Shown in pieces: positions 8,893-20,508 of a stretch of 64,000 bases of DNA. The notes beneath the pieces were generated by a model. It was not told the DNA's origin and made no database searches. It saw only the letters and a list, made by a program, of their open reading frames with translations. Location: assembly GCF_024704385.1 (NCBI RefSeq), contig NZ_JAJDFX010000002.1, positions 4,030,001 to 4,094,000 on the forward strand. Direction: 5' to 3'. This stretch comes from Cellulomonas sp. P24 (GTDB taxonomy: Bacteria; Actinomycetota; Actinomycetes; Actinomycetales; Cellulomonadaceae). Within the stretch, counting starts at the first letter, position 1. Every line of letters begins with the position of its first letter. Both the position numbers and the translations under genes were made by a program.

Positions 8893-10031
8893 CTCGAACC
8901 GGGGGCAGGTGCCGGGGACCACGCGACCTCGGCACGCGTCTCCTCGTGGCGATCATCGTCGTGGTGCTCGTCGGCGCGGCCACCGCTTGGGTCGTGGCCT
9001 CCGCCGTCGGCCCTGTCGTGTTCCACGCGCACATGGCCCGCGCCGGAGCGACGAGTCCCGACGCCATCGTCCACGCCGAGCGGGCATTCCGCACGGCCTC
9101 GACACTCACGCTCGCGCTCGCGCTACTGACCGCCCTCGTTGCATCCGTTGTCGTCAGCATCTTCCTCACCCGGCGCATCACCCGTTCGCTGAACCCGGTC
9201 ACCCGCGCCGCCGGGCAGATCGCCGCCGGTGACTACTCCGCCCGCGTCCCCGACGTCGACATGGGGATCGAGTTCGACGATCTCACCGACGCCTTCAACA
9301 CGATGGCCGCCGACCTCGCCCGGATCGAGCGCGGTCGCTCCCAGATGCTCGGCGACCTCGCCCACGAGATGCGGACCCCGGTCAGCACGCTCGGCGCCTA
9401 CCTCGAGGCGATCGCCGAAGGACACGAGACTGCCAGCCCGTCGACCGTGGCCATGCTGCGCGATCAGGTCACCCGGCTCGCCCGCCTGAGCGAGGACGTC
9501 GCCCTGGTCACCACCGCCGAGGAAGGCCGCCTCTCGATGCGACGGGCACCGGTCGCCGTTGCGCAGGTCGTTCGCGCGGCGACGGCTCAAGCCGCCGCAG
9601 GCTACGCCGACGATGGCATCGACCTCGCCCTACGCGTGGCACCGCTCGCGGAGGACGTGGTGGTCGACGCTGACGCCGACCGGCTCTCCCAGGTGCTGAC
9701 GAATCTCCTCGACAACGCCCGCCGCTACACGCCGACTCACGGGCACGTCACCGTCACAGCAGACCGATCGTGCGACACAGCCGTCATCATCGTCTCGGAC
9801 GACGGCGACGGCATCGCCGAAGAACACCTGCCGCACCTGTTCGACAGGTTCTACCGAGTCGACACCGCACGCGATCGAACCCACGGCGGCTCCGGAATCG
9901 GGCTGTCGATCGCCCGGGCCATCACCGAAGCGCACGGCGGTGCCATCACGGCCCACAGCGACGGACCGGGCCGCGGCGCACGCTTCACCGTCACACTCCC
10001 CACGGCGTCCACGCACTGCGCAGGCACATGA
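8889..10031 (+). CDS. sensor histidine kinase
   Basis: A 380-residue membrane kinase. Two membrane helices (about 17-40 and 77-97) flank a short extracellular loop of only about 35 residues. A HAMP domain follows ('RRITRSLNPVTRAAGQIAAG'). The phosphorylated His is in 'LGDLAHEMRTPV', and ATP-binding boxes are 'LTNLLDNARRY', 'VSDDGDGI' and 'HGGSGIGLSIA'. The short sensor loop suggests it senses the membrane or an ion rather than a large ligand. Its ATG overlaps the stop of the response regulator. Confidence 0.94.
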   Translation: MTRTGGRCRGPRDLGTRLLVAIIVVVLVGAATAWVVASAVGPVVFHAHMARAGATSPDAIVHAERAFRTASTLTLALALLTALVASVVVSIFLTRRITRSLNPVTRAAGQIAAGDYSARVPDVDMGIEFDDLTDAFNTMAADLARIERGRSQMLGDLAHEMRTPVSTLGAYLEAIAEGHETASPSTVAMLRDQVTRLARLSEDVALVTTAEEGRLSMRRAPVAVAQVVRAATAQAAAGYADDGIDLALRVAPLAEDVVVDADADRLSQVLTNLLDNARRYTPTHGHVTVTADRSCDTAVIIVSDDGDGIAEEHLPHLFDRFYRVDTARDRTHGGSGIGLSIARAITEAHGGAITAHSDGPGRGARFTVTLPTASTHCAGT

Positions 10032-10141
10032 CAGCCCGAAGATGCCGTCGCCCAGCCCCACACTCCGAATTCCGCTCTCCACCGCCCACCAGCCGCGTCG
10101 TATCCCTCCGTGCAGCGCGCCCACGGTCGCCCAGTGCCCCA

Positions 10142-10255
10142 CAGGTGCCGGCCGCGGCACAGGCATCGCGCGGTCCGTTCTGCCGAATGCCTTGCTCCGC
10201 GGGTGCAAGTCCGGTGCCGGGCTGACGTCGGAGTCGGCGAGCTGAGAGGAGCACC
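10142..10255 (+). ncRNA. candidate cobalamin-type riboswitch
   Basis: A structured-looking stretch in the gap 10032-10352. It begins CAGGTGCC, contains GGTGCAAGTCCGG at 10203-10215 and ends AGGAGCACCTG, so CAGGTGC (10142) pairs perfectly with GCACCTG. These three blocks match the 5' box, B12 core and 3' closing box of cobalamin riboswitches in order. The usual GGGAA and CCCGC core elements are not clear, so it may be a variant, a degenerate copy or chance. The downstream genes are an ArsR repressor and a CDF metal exporter. Confidence 0.38.
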
Positions 10256-10318
10256 TGCTCCGAGCGGCCCTGAACACCACGGCCCGCGCTGGTCACCCTC
10301 AAGCCAGACCTGAGACCG

Positions 10319-10346
10319 TCGACAACGCCGGCGCATGTTCTATCAT
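10319..10346 (+). promoter_or_regulatory. probable promoter giving a leaderless arsR transcript
   Basis: TCGACA at 10319 and TATCAT at 10341 are spaced 16 bases apart, and the second box ends six bases before the ATG at 10353. No ribosome site precedes that ATG, so transcription probably begins at or next to the start codon. The region also has imperfect GCATNNTNCATNTGC-like symmetry that could be the ArsR operator. Confidence 0.4.
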
Positions 10347-10352
10347 CTGCGT

Positions 10353-10751
10353 ATGGATGCAGGTATGCAGCATGAGCCGCTGGAGCACGAGCAGGCACTG
10401 CTGGCGGTCGAGGTGTTCCGGATGCTTGCCGATCCCACGCGGGTGCAGCTGCTGTGGGTGCTGATCGGTCGGGAGCTGGCGGTCAACGAGCTGGCGGCGC
10501 TGGTCGGCAAGCCGGGACCAGCCGTCTCTCAGCATCTGGCGAAGCTGCGGCTCGGGCGGTTGGTACAGACGCGGCGTGAGGGCACCAGCGTGTTCTACCG
10601 GATCGCCAACGAGCACATCGCCAGGCTGGTCACCGACGCTGTTCACAACGCCGAGCACGCCGCGACCGAGACCCCGGCGCACCACGGCGCGGTGTCAGTC
10701 CCGGCGCGGTCGGACGGGACGGACGCCCGTGCCTTGCGGGGTGTGCAGTGA
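10353..10751 (+). CDS. ArsR/SmtB-family metal-sensing repressor
   Basis: A 132-residue winged-helix protein. 'VFRMLADPTRVQLLWVL' and the recognition helix 'VGKPGPAVSQHLAKLRLGRL' are typical of ArsR/SmtB, followed by the wing 'VQTRREGTSVFYRI'. The C-terminal helix carries Asp and His ('VTDAVHNAEHA'), the usual place for an alpha-5 Zn/Ni/Co site of the CzrA/NmtR type. No alpha-3 Cys pair is present, arguing against As/Cd sensing. The tail is His-containing and disordered. It overlaps the CDF exporter by four bases (GTGA), so it should repress its own operon until metal binds. Confidence 0.9.
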   Translation: MDAGMQHEPLEHEQALLAVEVFRMLADPTRVQLLWVLIGRELAVNELAALVGKPGPAVSQHLAKLRLGRLVQTRREGTSVFYRIANEHIARLVTDAVHNAEHAATETPAHHGAVSVPARSDGTDARALRGVQ

Positions 10752-11806
10752 GTCGCGACGACGGCACGCGCCACGACCATGCTCGCGCGGACGGGCACGG
10801 TCACGACCATTCGCACGATCACGGTCACGACCACACCCACGGGGTACGCGGGGTTCTGCATGGGCTGTTCTTCCCTCACAGCCATGATGCGGCGGACGCG
10901 ATCGACGACGCTCTCGAAGGGAGCGTTCACGGCATCCGTGCGGTCAAGATCTCGTTGCTCGGACTCGGGCTGACGGCGCTGCTCCAGCTTGCGGTCGTGA
11001 TGGTCTCCGGGTCGGTGGCGCTGCTCGCCGACACGGTGCACAACTTCTCCGACGCACTGACCGCCATCCCGCTGTGGATCGCGTTCGCGCTGACCCGGCG
11101 GCGCCCGAGTGCGAGATACACCTACGGCTACGGCCGCGCGGAGGATCTTGCCGGGCTGTTCATCGTTGCGATGATCGCCTTGTCGGCCGTCGTCGCAGGA
11201 GTGGAGTCGGCGCGCCGCCTGATCCAGCCGATGGCGGTGGCGAATCTCGGATGGGTTGGAGTGGCCGGTCTGGTGGGCTTCGCCGGCAACGAGCTCGTCG
11301 CGGTCTACCGGATCAGGGTCGGGCGCCGCATCGGCTCCGCGGCGTTGGTCGCCGATGGCATGCATGCGCGGGCCGACGGGCTGACCTCCCTCGCCGTGGT
11401 CGTGGGGGCGGCGGGTGTCGCGGCGGGAGTCCCACTCGCAGACCCGGTGATCGGGCTGCGGATCACCGTCGCCATCCTGGTGGTGCTGCGCGGTGCGCTG
11501 CGCGAGGTGTTCCGCCGGTTGATGGACGGTGTCGAGCCCGGCCTCATCCACCGCGCCGAGCATGCCCTCGCCGACGTCCCGGGCGTGATCGCCGTGCGCC
11601 GGGTCCGGATGCGGTGGATCGGGCACGGGTTGCACGCCGACGCGGTGCTGGACATCGACCCGGCGACATCGTTGGCCGACGCGCACCGGATCGCTCATGA
11701 CGGCGAGCACGCGTTGACAGGGGCGTTGCCGAAGGTGGCGGAGGTCGCCGTCCACGCCTACCCCCACCCGAGTCTCGGTTCCGGGCACGGGCCGCACTTC
11801 ACGTAG
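10748..11806 (+). CDS. CDF-family divalent metal exporter
   Basis: A 352-residue membrane protein. A His/Asp-rich N-terminus (about residues 8-45) probably gathers metal. Six membrane helices follow. 'LLADTVHNFSDAL' supplies the TM2 HxxxD site and 'ALVADGMHARADGLTSL' the TM5 site, the pattern of Zn/Co/Ni/Fe exporters of this family. A C-terminal dimerising domain begins near 'VRRVRMRWIGHGLHADAVLD'. It exchanges metal for protons at the cytoplasmic membrane. GTG start overlapping the arsR stop means the pair is one transcription unit. Confidence 0.93.
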   Translation: MSRDDGTRHDHARADGHGHDHSHDHGHDHTHGVRGVLHGLFFPHSHDAADAIDDALEGSVHGIRAVKISLLGLGLTALLQLAVVMVSGSVALLADTVHNFSDALTAIPLWIAFALTRRRPSARYTYGYGRAEDLAGLFIVAMIALSAVVAGVESARRLIQPMAVANLGWVGVAGLVGFAGNELVAVYRIRVGRRIGSAALVADGMHARADGLTSLAVVVGAAGVAAGVPLADPVIGLRITVAILVVLRGALREVFRRLMDGVEPGLIHRAEHALADVPGVIAVRRVRMRWIGHGLHADAVLDIDPATSLADAHRIAHDGEHALTGALPKVAEVAVHAYPHPSLGSGHGPHFT

Positions 11807-11906
11807 ACGCGCGGAACCCGGCTCGTGACACCTCGCCCCGAGCGCCTCGCTCAGACCCGGTACGCGGTACTCCTCATGTTGGTCGCGCGTGCGTCGATGT
11901 AGTGGC

Positions 11907-14279
11907 GTGAACCTTCTGTGGCGTGCCTACCTTGTGGGCGGCGCTCTGGTCGTTGCCGTCTACCTCGCGGTGCCCGACGAGATCGAGCGCGACCTCGTGT
12001 ACGTGGCGGTGGGTCTGTCCAGTGTGATGGCGATCGCCGTGGGGGTCCGGGGCAACCGACCCAGGCGGGCGTCGGCGTGGTACTGGATGGCGGCAGGCCA
12101 GCTGTGCTGGGTCGTGGGGGACGGGCTGTACTCCTGGTACCAGGATGTGGCAGGAACCACCCCGTTTCCGTCCCCGGCCGACGCCTTCTACCTGATCGCT
12201 TACCCGCTGATCGCGATCGGGCTGGTCGGCCTGATTCGTGTGCGTGAGCGTGGGCTCGACGTCGGCGGGGTGATCGACAGCAGCATCGTCACGGTCGCGT
12301 TGGGGCTGCTGTCCTGGGTCGTCCTTGCGGGTCCGATCGCGCGCGACGCCGGGCAGTCGATGACCGCACGCGTGATCGGCGTGGCCTACCCGGCAGCGGA
12401 CATCCTGCTGCTCGCCTTCCTGGTGCGGCTCCTGGTCGGGCCCGGTGCCCGAACCGTGGCGTTCCGCCTGCTCACCGCGGCGACGGGACTGCTGCTGGTC
12501 GCCGACACCGCGTTCGCGGTGCTCAATGCCAACTCGTCCTACCAGGGTGGGGCAGTGGACCTGGCGTGGCTGGCCTCGTACGTCCTGTGGGGAACGGCCG
12601 CGCTGCACCCGTCGATGACGGCGATGTCCGAGCCCGGCCTGGCGCCCGCCCCGCTCACGGCGCGCCGGTTGGCGGCGCTGACCGCTGCCATCCTGATCGC
12701 CCCGTGCACGCTCGCGGTCGAGCTCGTCCGCGGAAGGCCCGTCGACGCCTGGCCGGTCACGCTGTGCTCGGTCGTGCTGTTCGCCCTGGTCGTCGCACGC
12801 ATGCAGTTCGCGATGCGTGAGGTCCGCGCGTCGGCCAAGCAGCGTGACATCGCCCAGGACGACCTCGCCCACCAGGTCGCGCACGACTCGCTGACGCAGC
12901 TGGCGAACCGCTCCCACGCGGTCCAGATGATCGAAGCCGCCCTGAACCGGGCCCAGCGCTCCGGGAGCCTGGTCGGGCTGCTGTTCGTCGACCTGGACCA
13001 CTTCAAGGCGGTCAACGACACCCACGGTCACGCCGCGGGGGACGACGTCCTGCGCGAGATCGCCCGGCGCATGCAGGGCAACGTGCGTGCGGGCGACACC
13101 GTCGGACGTCTCGGGGGTGACGAGTTCGTCGTCCTGGTCGAGGCCCCGGACACCGAGGCTGGCGTCGTCGACCTCGCCGAACGCCTCGTCAGAGCCATCT
13201 CCGCCCCGGTGCGCACCGTAGGACGTGAGGTGGTCGTCACGGCCAGCATCGGGATCGCGGTGGTCCGCGACGGCGGCACCGACGCGGACGTGCTGCTGTA
13301 CGAGGCGGACGCGGCGGCCTACCGCGCGAAGTCTCAAGGACGCGGTCGCGCCGAGATCTTCGACGACGCGCTACGCCGCGAGCACCTGGCACGTGTCGAG
13401 CTGGAAGCCGCCATCCGGACCGGTCTGGACCAGGGGCAGTTCGTGCTCCACTACCAGCCCATCGTCGAGGTGCGGTCCCGCGGCACGACGAGCTACGAGG
13501 CGTTGGTGCGATGGAACCGTCCCGGCCACGGCCTGGTCGGTCCCGATGCGTTCATCCCGACCGCCGAGCTGTCGAACCTCATCTGCGACCTGGGCCGCTG
13601 GGTCCTGGGCGAAGCGACCCGACAGCTCGCCGCATGGAGCACGCCCCATCCGGGCGACCTGACCGTCGCCGTGAACATCTCCGGGCGACACCTCGCGAGC
13701 ACGGAGATCCTCTCGGACGTCACCAGGGCACTTGACGCTGCCGGACTGCCGGCCGATCGCCTGGTGCTGGAGATCACCGAGACGGTGCTGGTCGACCAAC
13801 CGGTGGCCCTGGCGCACCTGCGCGCCCTGCAGGAGCTCGGGGTCGGGATCAGCATCGACGACTTCGGCACCGGCTACACCTCCATCGGACAGATGCAGAA
13901 CCTCTCCGTCGACAGCCTCAAGATCGATCGCAGCCTGGTCGCCTCCTCCACTCCCGGCGCCGATGAGCTCGTCCGCCTGGTCGTCCACGCAGCCCACGCC
14001 TTCGGGCTGACGGTCGTCGGGGAGGGCGTCGAGCTGCAGACCCAGCTCGACTCGCTCGAGCAGGCGCAGTGCGACCTCGCCCAAGGCTTCCTCTTCGCGC
14101 GCCCCCGACCAGCCGACGAGCTCACGATGCCCCCCAGCGTCACGATGAATCAGCGCACCGGACGCGGTAAACTCGGGCGCGAAGACCCGCTGCCGGCCCC
14201 CTGTGCAGCGGGTCTTCGCCTCGAGCGGTCGGTTTCGCAGCAGGGGGTCACGGCTACGGCCGAAGCAGTGCGCCGGTAG
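11907..14279 (+). CDS. membrane GGDEF-EAL cyclic-di-GMP protein
   Basis: About 790 residues. Eight or so membrane helices fill residues 1-300. A GGDEF domain follows with an intact 'GGDEF' near residue 403, and then an EAL domain with 'YEALVRW' near 531 and 'DDFGTGYTS'. Both catalytic domains look complete, so it could make or degrade cyclic di-GMP. GTG 11907 is the likely start and another GTG at 11889 is possible. The last 50 or so residues after the EAL fold are unlike the family, and a strong hairpin lies inside this coding tail, so the true C-terminus may be shorter. Confidence 0.88.
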   Translation: MNLLWRAYLVGGALVVAVYLAVPDEIERDLVYVAVGLSSVMAIAVGVRGNRPRRASAWYWMAAGQLCWVVGDGLYSWYQDVAGTTPFPSPADAFYLIAYPLIAIGLVGLIRVRERGLDVGGVIDSSIVTVALGLLSWVVLAGPIARDAGQSMTARVIGVAYPAADILLLAFLVRLLVGPGARTVAFRLLTAATGLLLVADTAFAVLNANSSYQGGAVDLAWLASYVLWGTAALHPSMTAMSEPGLAPAPLTARRLAALTAAILIAPCTLAVELVRGRPVDAWPVTLCSVVLFALVVARMQFAMREVRASAKQRDIAQDDLAHQVAHDSLTQLANRSHAVQMIEAALNRAQRSGSLVGLLFVDLDHFKAVNDTHGHAAGDDVLREIARRMQGNVRAGDTVGRLGGDEFVVLVEAPDTEAGVVDLAERLVRAISAPVRTVGREVVVTASIGIAVVRDGGTDADVLLYEADAAAYRAKSQGRGRAEIFDDALRREHLARVELEAAIRTGLDQGQFVLHYQPIVEVRSRGTTSYEALVRWNRPGHGLVGPDAFIPTAELSNLICDLGRWVLGEATRQLAAWSTPHPGDLTVAVNISGRHLASTEILSDVTRALDAAGLPADRLVLEITETVLVDQPVALAHLRALQELGVGISIDDFGTGYTSIGQMQNLSVDSLKIDRSLVASSTPGADELVRLVVHAAHAFGLTVVGEGVELQTQLDSLEQAQCDLAQGFLFARPRPADELTMPPSVTMNQRTGRGKLGREDPLPAPCAAGLRLERSVSQQGVTATAEAVRR
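14179..14219 (+). terminator. strong hairpin inside the 3' end of the GGDEF-EAL gene
   Basis: A perfect 15-bp inverted repeat (14179-14193 and 14205-14219) with an 11-base loop and no T-tract. It sits about 60 bases before the stop at 14279, so it overlaps coding sequence. It could end transcription in either direction between this gene and the convergent thiamine operon. Confidence 0.55.
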
Positions 14280-14487
14280 GCAACGCGGGGCCGCCCGACC
14301 GGACGGACTCGAACCGGGCGACGATCACCGAGGCTCGGGGCGCCGTTCGCCGCTCGTCACTCGCTGGACTCTCGTACGACCCGAAGGTGCCGGTCAGACT
14401 CCTGGCGCCGCGAAGCGACCGACAAGCTGCGCATTCGCCGGATGGCAGTTGGACATCGCAGAAGCTCCGTGCTGCCGACCCTGGCAC

Positions 14488-14721
14488 TCACTGATCGAAC
14501 GGCGCATCGTCGATCGTCGTGAGCAGGCGGTCTTCGATGTCGGCGACCAGTGCGGCGCGGGCATCGGCGAAGGCCGCCGCGGCGTTCTCGCCCAGCCGGT
14601 GCACGACCTCCGCGAGCTGTTCGTCGGGTGTGGCACCGGCCCAGGCCGGGTCACCCTGGACGTCGGCGATCGCGCGCGCCAGTTTAAGGTTGCTCAGGTC
14701 ATGATCGCGGCTCGGGGTCAT
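14488..14721 (-). CDS. small acidic protein at the end of the thi operon
   Basis: A 77-residue helical, Ala/Asp/Glu-rich protein. ATG 14721 has an AGGAG site upstream and overlaps the MFS transporter stop by four bases. No membrane segment, Cys or recognisable domain is present. Its position makes it the last gene of the thiamine operon. It may be an accessory factor for the transporter, but nothing in the sequence shows this. Confidence 0.7.
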   Translation of the reverse strand: MTPSRDHDLSNLKLARAIADVQGDPAWAGATPDEQLAEVVHRLGENAAAAFADARAALVADIEDRLLTTIDDAPFDQ

Positions 14722-16121
14722 GGTTGCTCCTGGGGGTGTCGCAGGGTTAAGGACCCGATCTCCGGGGGCATTGCTGTTGGCGCCTGCTTGTTGGGCCGGG
14801 GTGAGCGTGAGGCGCCTGCGGCTCCGAGGGCGGTCAAGATCCCGGCGAGGGTGAGCAGTGCGGCGACGGCCGGTTCGGTGCCGAGGGCATGCTGGAGCAC
14901 TGGGAGGTAGTACGGGTACAGGGCGGGGGCGACGATCGACATGCTGTAGGTGAGCCCGTAGCCGCTGGAGCGGACCGCGGGCGGGAAGTGCTCGGTGAGG
15001 TAGGCGGCGACGGGGCCGTAGACCGAGACGGTGGTGACCTCGAGCAGGACTACCAGCAGCACGAGCGAGCTCGGGGTGTGCTGGCGGAAGATGGCGAGGT
15101 AGGTCAATGGCGCGAGGACCGCGGAGATGACACCGAAGGTGATGAAGAAGGTCCGTCTCCCGGTGAAAGTCGACAGGTGCCCGCACGCCACCATGGCCAG
15201 GGCCGATGCGGCGGTTGCGCACAGCATGGTGAGGGTGACGTGTTGGTCGCTGAGGTGGGCGACGGTCTTGAGCTGGCCGGTGAGCACTGCGACGGCCATG
15301 TCGGTGAACAGCCACAGACCGGTCATCAGGACCAGCAGGTGGCGCAGGCTGCGCCCGTTGTGGCCCACCAGCACGAGAGAGAGCGGCCGGGATGCCCGAG
15401 CTGAGGGTGCGGCGTCGGGATTGTCCGTGACGTGCAGGTGGTAGAAGACGAGCATCGCCAGCGCCATCGCCGCGCCCATCGCGAACGGGATCCGCCAACC
15501 CCAGGTGCTGTACGTCTGGGGCCCGAGCAGGTTGAGCATGAGGAGGACGAGGGCGGCGATGGTGGCGTTCGCCCAGGGGGACATCCACATGATCAGGCCA
15601 CTGACCAGCCCGCGCCGACGCTCAGGTGTCCACTCGATGGCCAGGGGGACGGCCGAGGTGTATCCGCCGCCGATGAACACACCGCTGAGGAAGCGAAGGC
15701 CCAGGATCGCGTAGAACGTGGCGGGCCCGAGGATCTCGCGGCCAGGGACCAGGGCGACGAGGGCCGTGGTGACGGCGACACCGGCCATGGTCACCTTCGT
15801 GGTGGCGGCTCGCCCGACTCGATCGGCCACGGGGCCGAAGATCGCCGAGCCGAGGGGGCGTCCGATGAGGGTTGCGACGAAGACCAGGCCGATGGCCGCG
15901 GTCAGATCTCCAGGCCCGTACAGGTGGGCTGCGGCCGGGGCCAGGGCGATCACGGGCAGGAAGATGTCGAACTGGTCGACGTAGTTGCCGAGCACACCGC
16001 CCCGAACCGCGCTACGGGCCGCACCCACCGGCGTGGGGGCGGCTCGTGACGGGGACGGCGGACCGCTCGGGTCCGTCGTCGCGGATGCGGGGGAGGCCGA
16101 CGGCGTGGTGCGTGAGGACAT
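14718..16121 (-). CDS. MFS transporter, metabolite:H+ symporter type, in the thi operon
   Basis: A 467-residue protein with about 12 membrane helices. The family loop after TM2 is seen in 'GRPLGSAIFGPVADRVGR', and 'GLRFLSGVFIGGGYTSAVPL' is typical of the sugar/metabolite symporter (MHS) group. It lies 124 bases after thiD in the same direction and overlaps the small gene downstream. That position suggests import of thiamine, its pyrimidine (HMP) or another precursor under TPP riboswitch control. This is inference from neighbours. A GC-rich hairpin-forming stretch in the gap ahead may attenuate or separate its expression from thiD. Confidence 0.85.
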   Translation of the reverse strand: MSSRTTPSASPASATTDPSGPPSPSRAAPTPVGAARSAVRGGVLGNYVDQFDIFLPVIALAPAAAHLYGPGDLTAAIGLVFVATLIGRPLGSAIFGPVADRVGRAATTKVTMAGVAVTTALVALVPGREILGPATFYAILGLRFLSGVFIGGGYTSAVPLAIEWTPERRRGLVSGLIMWMSPWANATIAALVLLMLNLLGPQTYSTWGWRIPFAMGAAMALAMLVFYHLHVTDNPDAAPSARASRPLSLVLVGHNGRSLRHLLVLMTGLWLFTDMAVAVLTGQLKTVAHLSDQHVTLTMLCATAASALAMVACGHLSTFTGRRTFFITFGVISAVLAPLTYLAIFRQHTPSSLVLLVVLLEVTTVSVYGPVAAYLTEHFPPAVRSSGYGLTYSMSIVAPALYPYYLPVLQHALGTEPAVAALLTLAGILTALGAAGASRSPRPNKQAPTAMPPEIGSLTLRHPQEQP

Positions 16122-16245
16122 CGGACGGTTGCCTTCCTTCGTGTTGCGGCCGGCGGCCCCGTGGTCGCCCCGGGTGGTGCGAGGCAGGCGGGGCCGGCAG
16201 CTCCGGTGTCAGTGCGGTGCCGGTGGGAGCACCAGGGCCATGGCG

Positions 16246-17070
16246 TCAGGGCGCTGTCGGGGGTGTCGTGGCCTGCGGCCACAGGGCGTGGAAGTGGTGC
16301 ACGGGACCGGGGCCGTGGCCGACGTCGAGGGCCTCCGCCGCGCGCAGTGCCGCGGTCAGGTAGTCCTTGGCGTCGCCTATGGTGCTGGCCCAGTCGGGTC
16401 GGCCTGGGCGAAGGGCTGTGATCGCGGAGGAGAGCGTGCACCCGGTGCCGTGCGTGTTGCCGGTCACCACGCGCGGCGCCGCGAACCGGGTGATTGCCCC
16501 CTCGATACTCAACAGGTCGGTGCACTGCGGACCGTCGAGGTGGCCTCCTGTGAGCAGGACACCTGGGCACAGTCGTGTGAGCCTGCCGAGCTGGTCGACG
16601 GCGTCTGCGACGGTGACGGCCGGCGCCTCACCGAGCAGGTCGGCGGCCTCGGCGGTGTTCGGAGTGATCAGGTCGACGAGCGGCAGGAGCAGCTCACGCA
16701 GGGCATCGGTCGCCTCGAGACTGAGCAGCCTGTGCCCGCTGCTGGCCACCATGACGGGATCGAGCACCACGTAGCGAGGTCGGTGCCAGCGCAGCGCGCC
16801 GGCGACGGCTTCGACGACCTGTGTGGTGCCGAGCATCCCGATCTTGACCGCATCGATGCGCACGTCGGCGAACAGCGCCTCGAGCTGGGCGCTCACGAAC
16901 GCCCCGGAGATCGGGTGGATCGCTGCCACGCCGCGGGTGTTCTGGGCGACCACGGCGGTGATGACGCTCGTGCCGTAGACGCCCAGGGCGGAGAACGTCT
17001 TCAGGTCGGCCTGGATGCCCGCACCACCGCTGGGGTCGGTGCCAGCGATGGTCAACGCGTTGACGATCAT
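16246..17070 (-). CDS. thiD: hydroxymethylpyrimidine (phosphate) kinase
   Basis: A 274-residue ribokinase-fold enzyme that phosphorylates HMP and HMP-P to the pyrophosphate used in thiamine synthesis. Seen motifs: N-terminal 'IAGTDPSGGAGIQADLKTF', 'DPVMVASSGHRLL', 'ITPNTAEAADLLG' and the catalytic 'TGNTHGTGCTLSSAI' with the active Cys/Gly loop. Its start overlaps the thiE stop by four bases. Standalone ThiD is the common form, with no fused ThiE or TenA domain. Confidence 0.96.
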   Translation of the reverse strand: MIVNALTIAGTDPSGGAGIQADLKTFSALGVYGTSVITAVVAQNTRGVAAIHPISGAFVSAQLEALFADVRIDAVKIGMLGTTQVVEAVAGALRWHRPRYVVLDPVMVASSGHRLLSLEATDALRELLLPLVDLITPNTAEAADLLGEAPAVTVADAVDQLGRLTRLCPGVLLTGGHLDGPQCTDLLSIEGAITRFAAPRVVTGNTHGTGCTLSSAITALRPGRPDWASTIGDAKDYLTAALRAAEALDVGHGPGPVHHFHALWPQATTPPTAP

Positions 17071-17696
17071 GGGCGGGCACGCCGCAACGTGGTGGCCACG
17101 GCACCGGGGTCAGGTGCGTCGCAGATCGCCGAGACTACCGCGAGCCCGTCGACCCCGGTCGCCCAGACCGACGGTGCGTTGCGGGTGTCGATGCCGCCGA
17201 TCCCGACGCAGGCAAGGGCGGTGCAGGACCGCAGAGCCGCCAGCGTATCCAGCCCCAGCGCGGGCTGGGCGTCGGTCTTGGTGCGCGTGGGAAACACGGG
17301 GCCGATGCCGAGGTAGTCCACGGTCCCGCTGGGCAGTGCGTGCACGTCGGCGATCTCCTCGGGTCGGTGGACCGACTGCCCGATGAGGAACCCCGGTCCC
17401 GCCAACCGGCGCGCGTGGCGGGCGCCCAGGTCGCCCTGACCGAGGTGGACGCCTTGAGCACCGCACGCCAAGGCGATGTCGAGGCGGTCGTTGATCAGCA
17501 GCGGGACACCCGTGCCAGCCAGTACGTCGCGCAGCTCGGTGGCCAGCACCATCAGCTCGCGTGCGGACGCGTGCTTGTCGCGCAGCTGGACGGCGCTGAC
17601 CCCGCCGGTCACCGCGGCACGGACCGTGGCCCCGATGTCGCGCCGGTGAGTGTTCTGCGCCCCGATGACCAAGTACACCGACAGGTCCACGGCCAC
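17067..17696 (-). CDS. thiE: thiamine-phosphate synthase
   Basis: A 209-residue TIM-barrel enzyme that joins HMP-PP and thiazole phosphate to give thiamine phosphate. Motifs: 'VQLRDKHASAREL' (substrate-binding Arg/Lys), 'LLINDRLDIALACGAQGVHL', 'GQSVHRPEE', 'DYLGIGPVFPTRTK' and 'GIGGID'. It starts three bases after the end of thiM and overlaps thiD. The length is normal. Confidence 0.96.
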   Translation of the reverse strand: MAVDLSVYLVIGAQNTHRRDIGATVRAAVTGGVSAVQLRDKHASARELMVLATELRDVLAGTGVPLLINDRLDIALACGAQGVHLGQGDLGARHARRLAGPGFLIGQSVHRPEEIADVHALPSGTVDYLGIGPVFPTRTKTDAQPALGLDTLAALRSCTALACVGIGGIDTRNAPSVWATGVDGLAVVSAICDAPDPGAVATTLRRARP

Positions 17697-17699
17697 CGT

Positions 17700-20312
<2,613 letters not shown>

Positions 20313-20508
20313 ACGCGGCGAGACTACCTCACCCGCGACCGACCCGGCACAGCCTCACCCCACCAGGTCGTCCACGGCGATCGACACCACGATCGACTCG
20401 CACGGCAAGCGGTGGGCACCCCGCGTCCAGGGACCTCGGGCCCACCACTCGTCCGAGGGCCCGGTTGAGCATGAACGGTCAACCAGTCGCAGAGCGGAGG
20501 CGTGGGGC

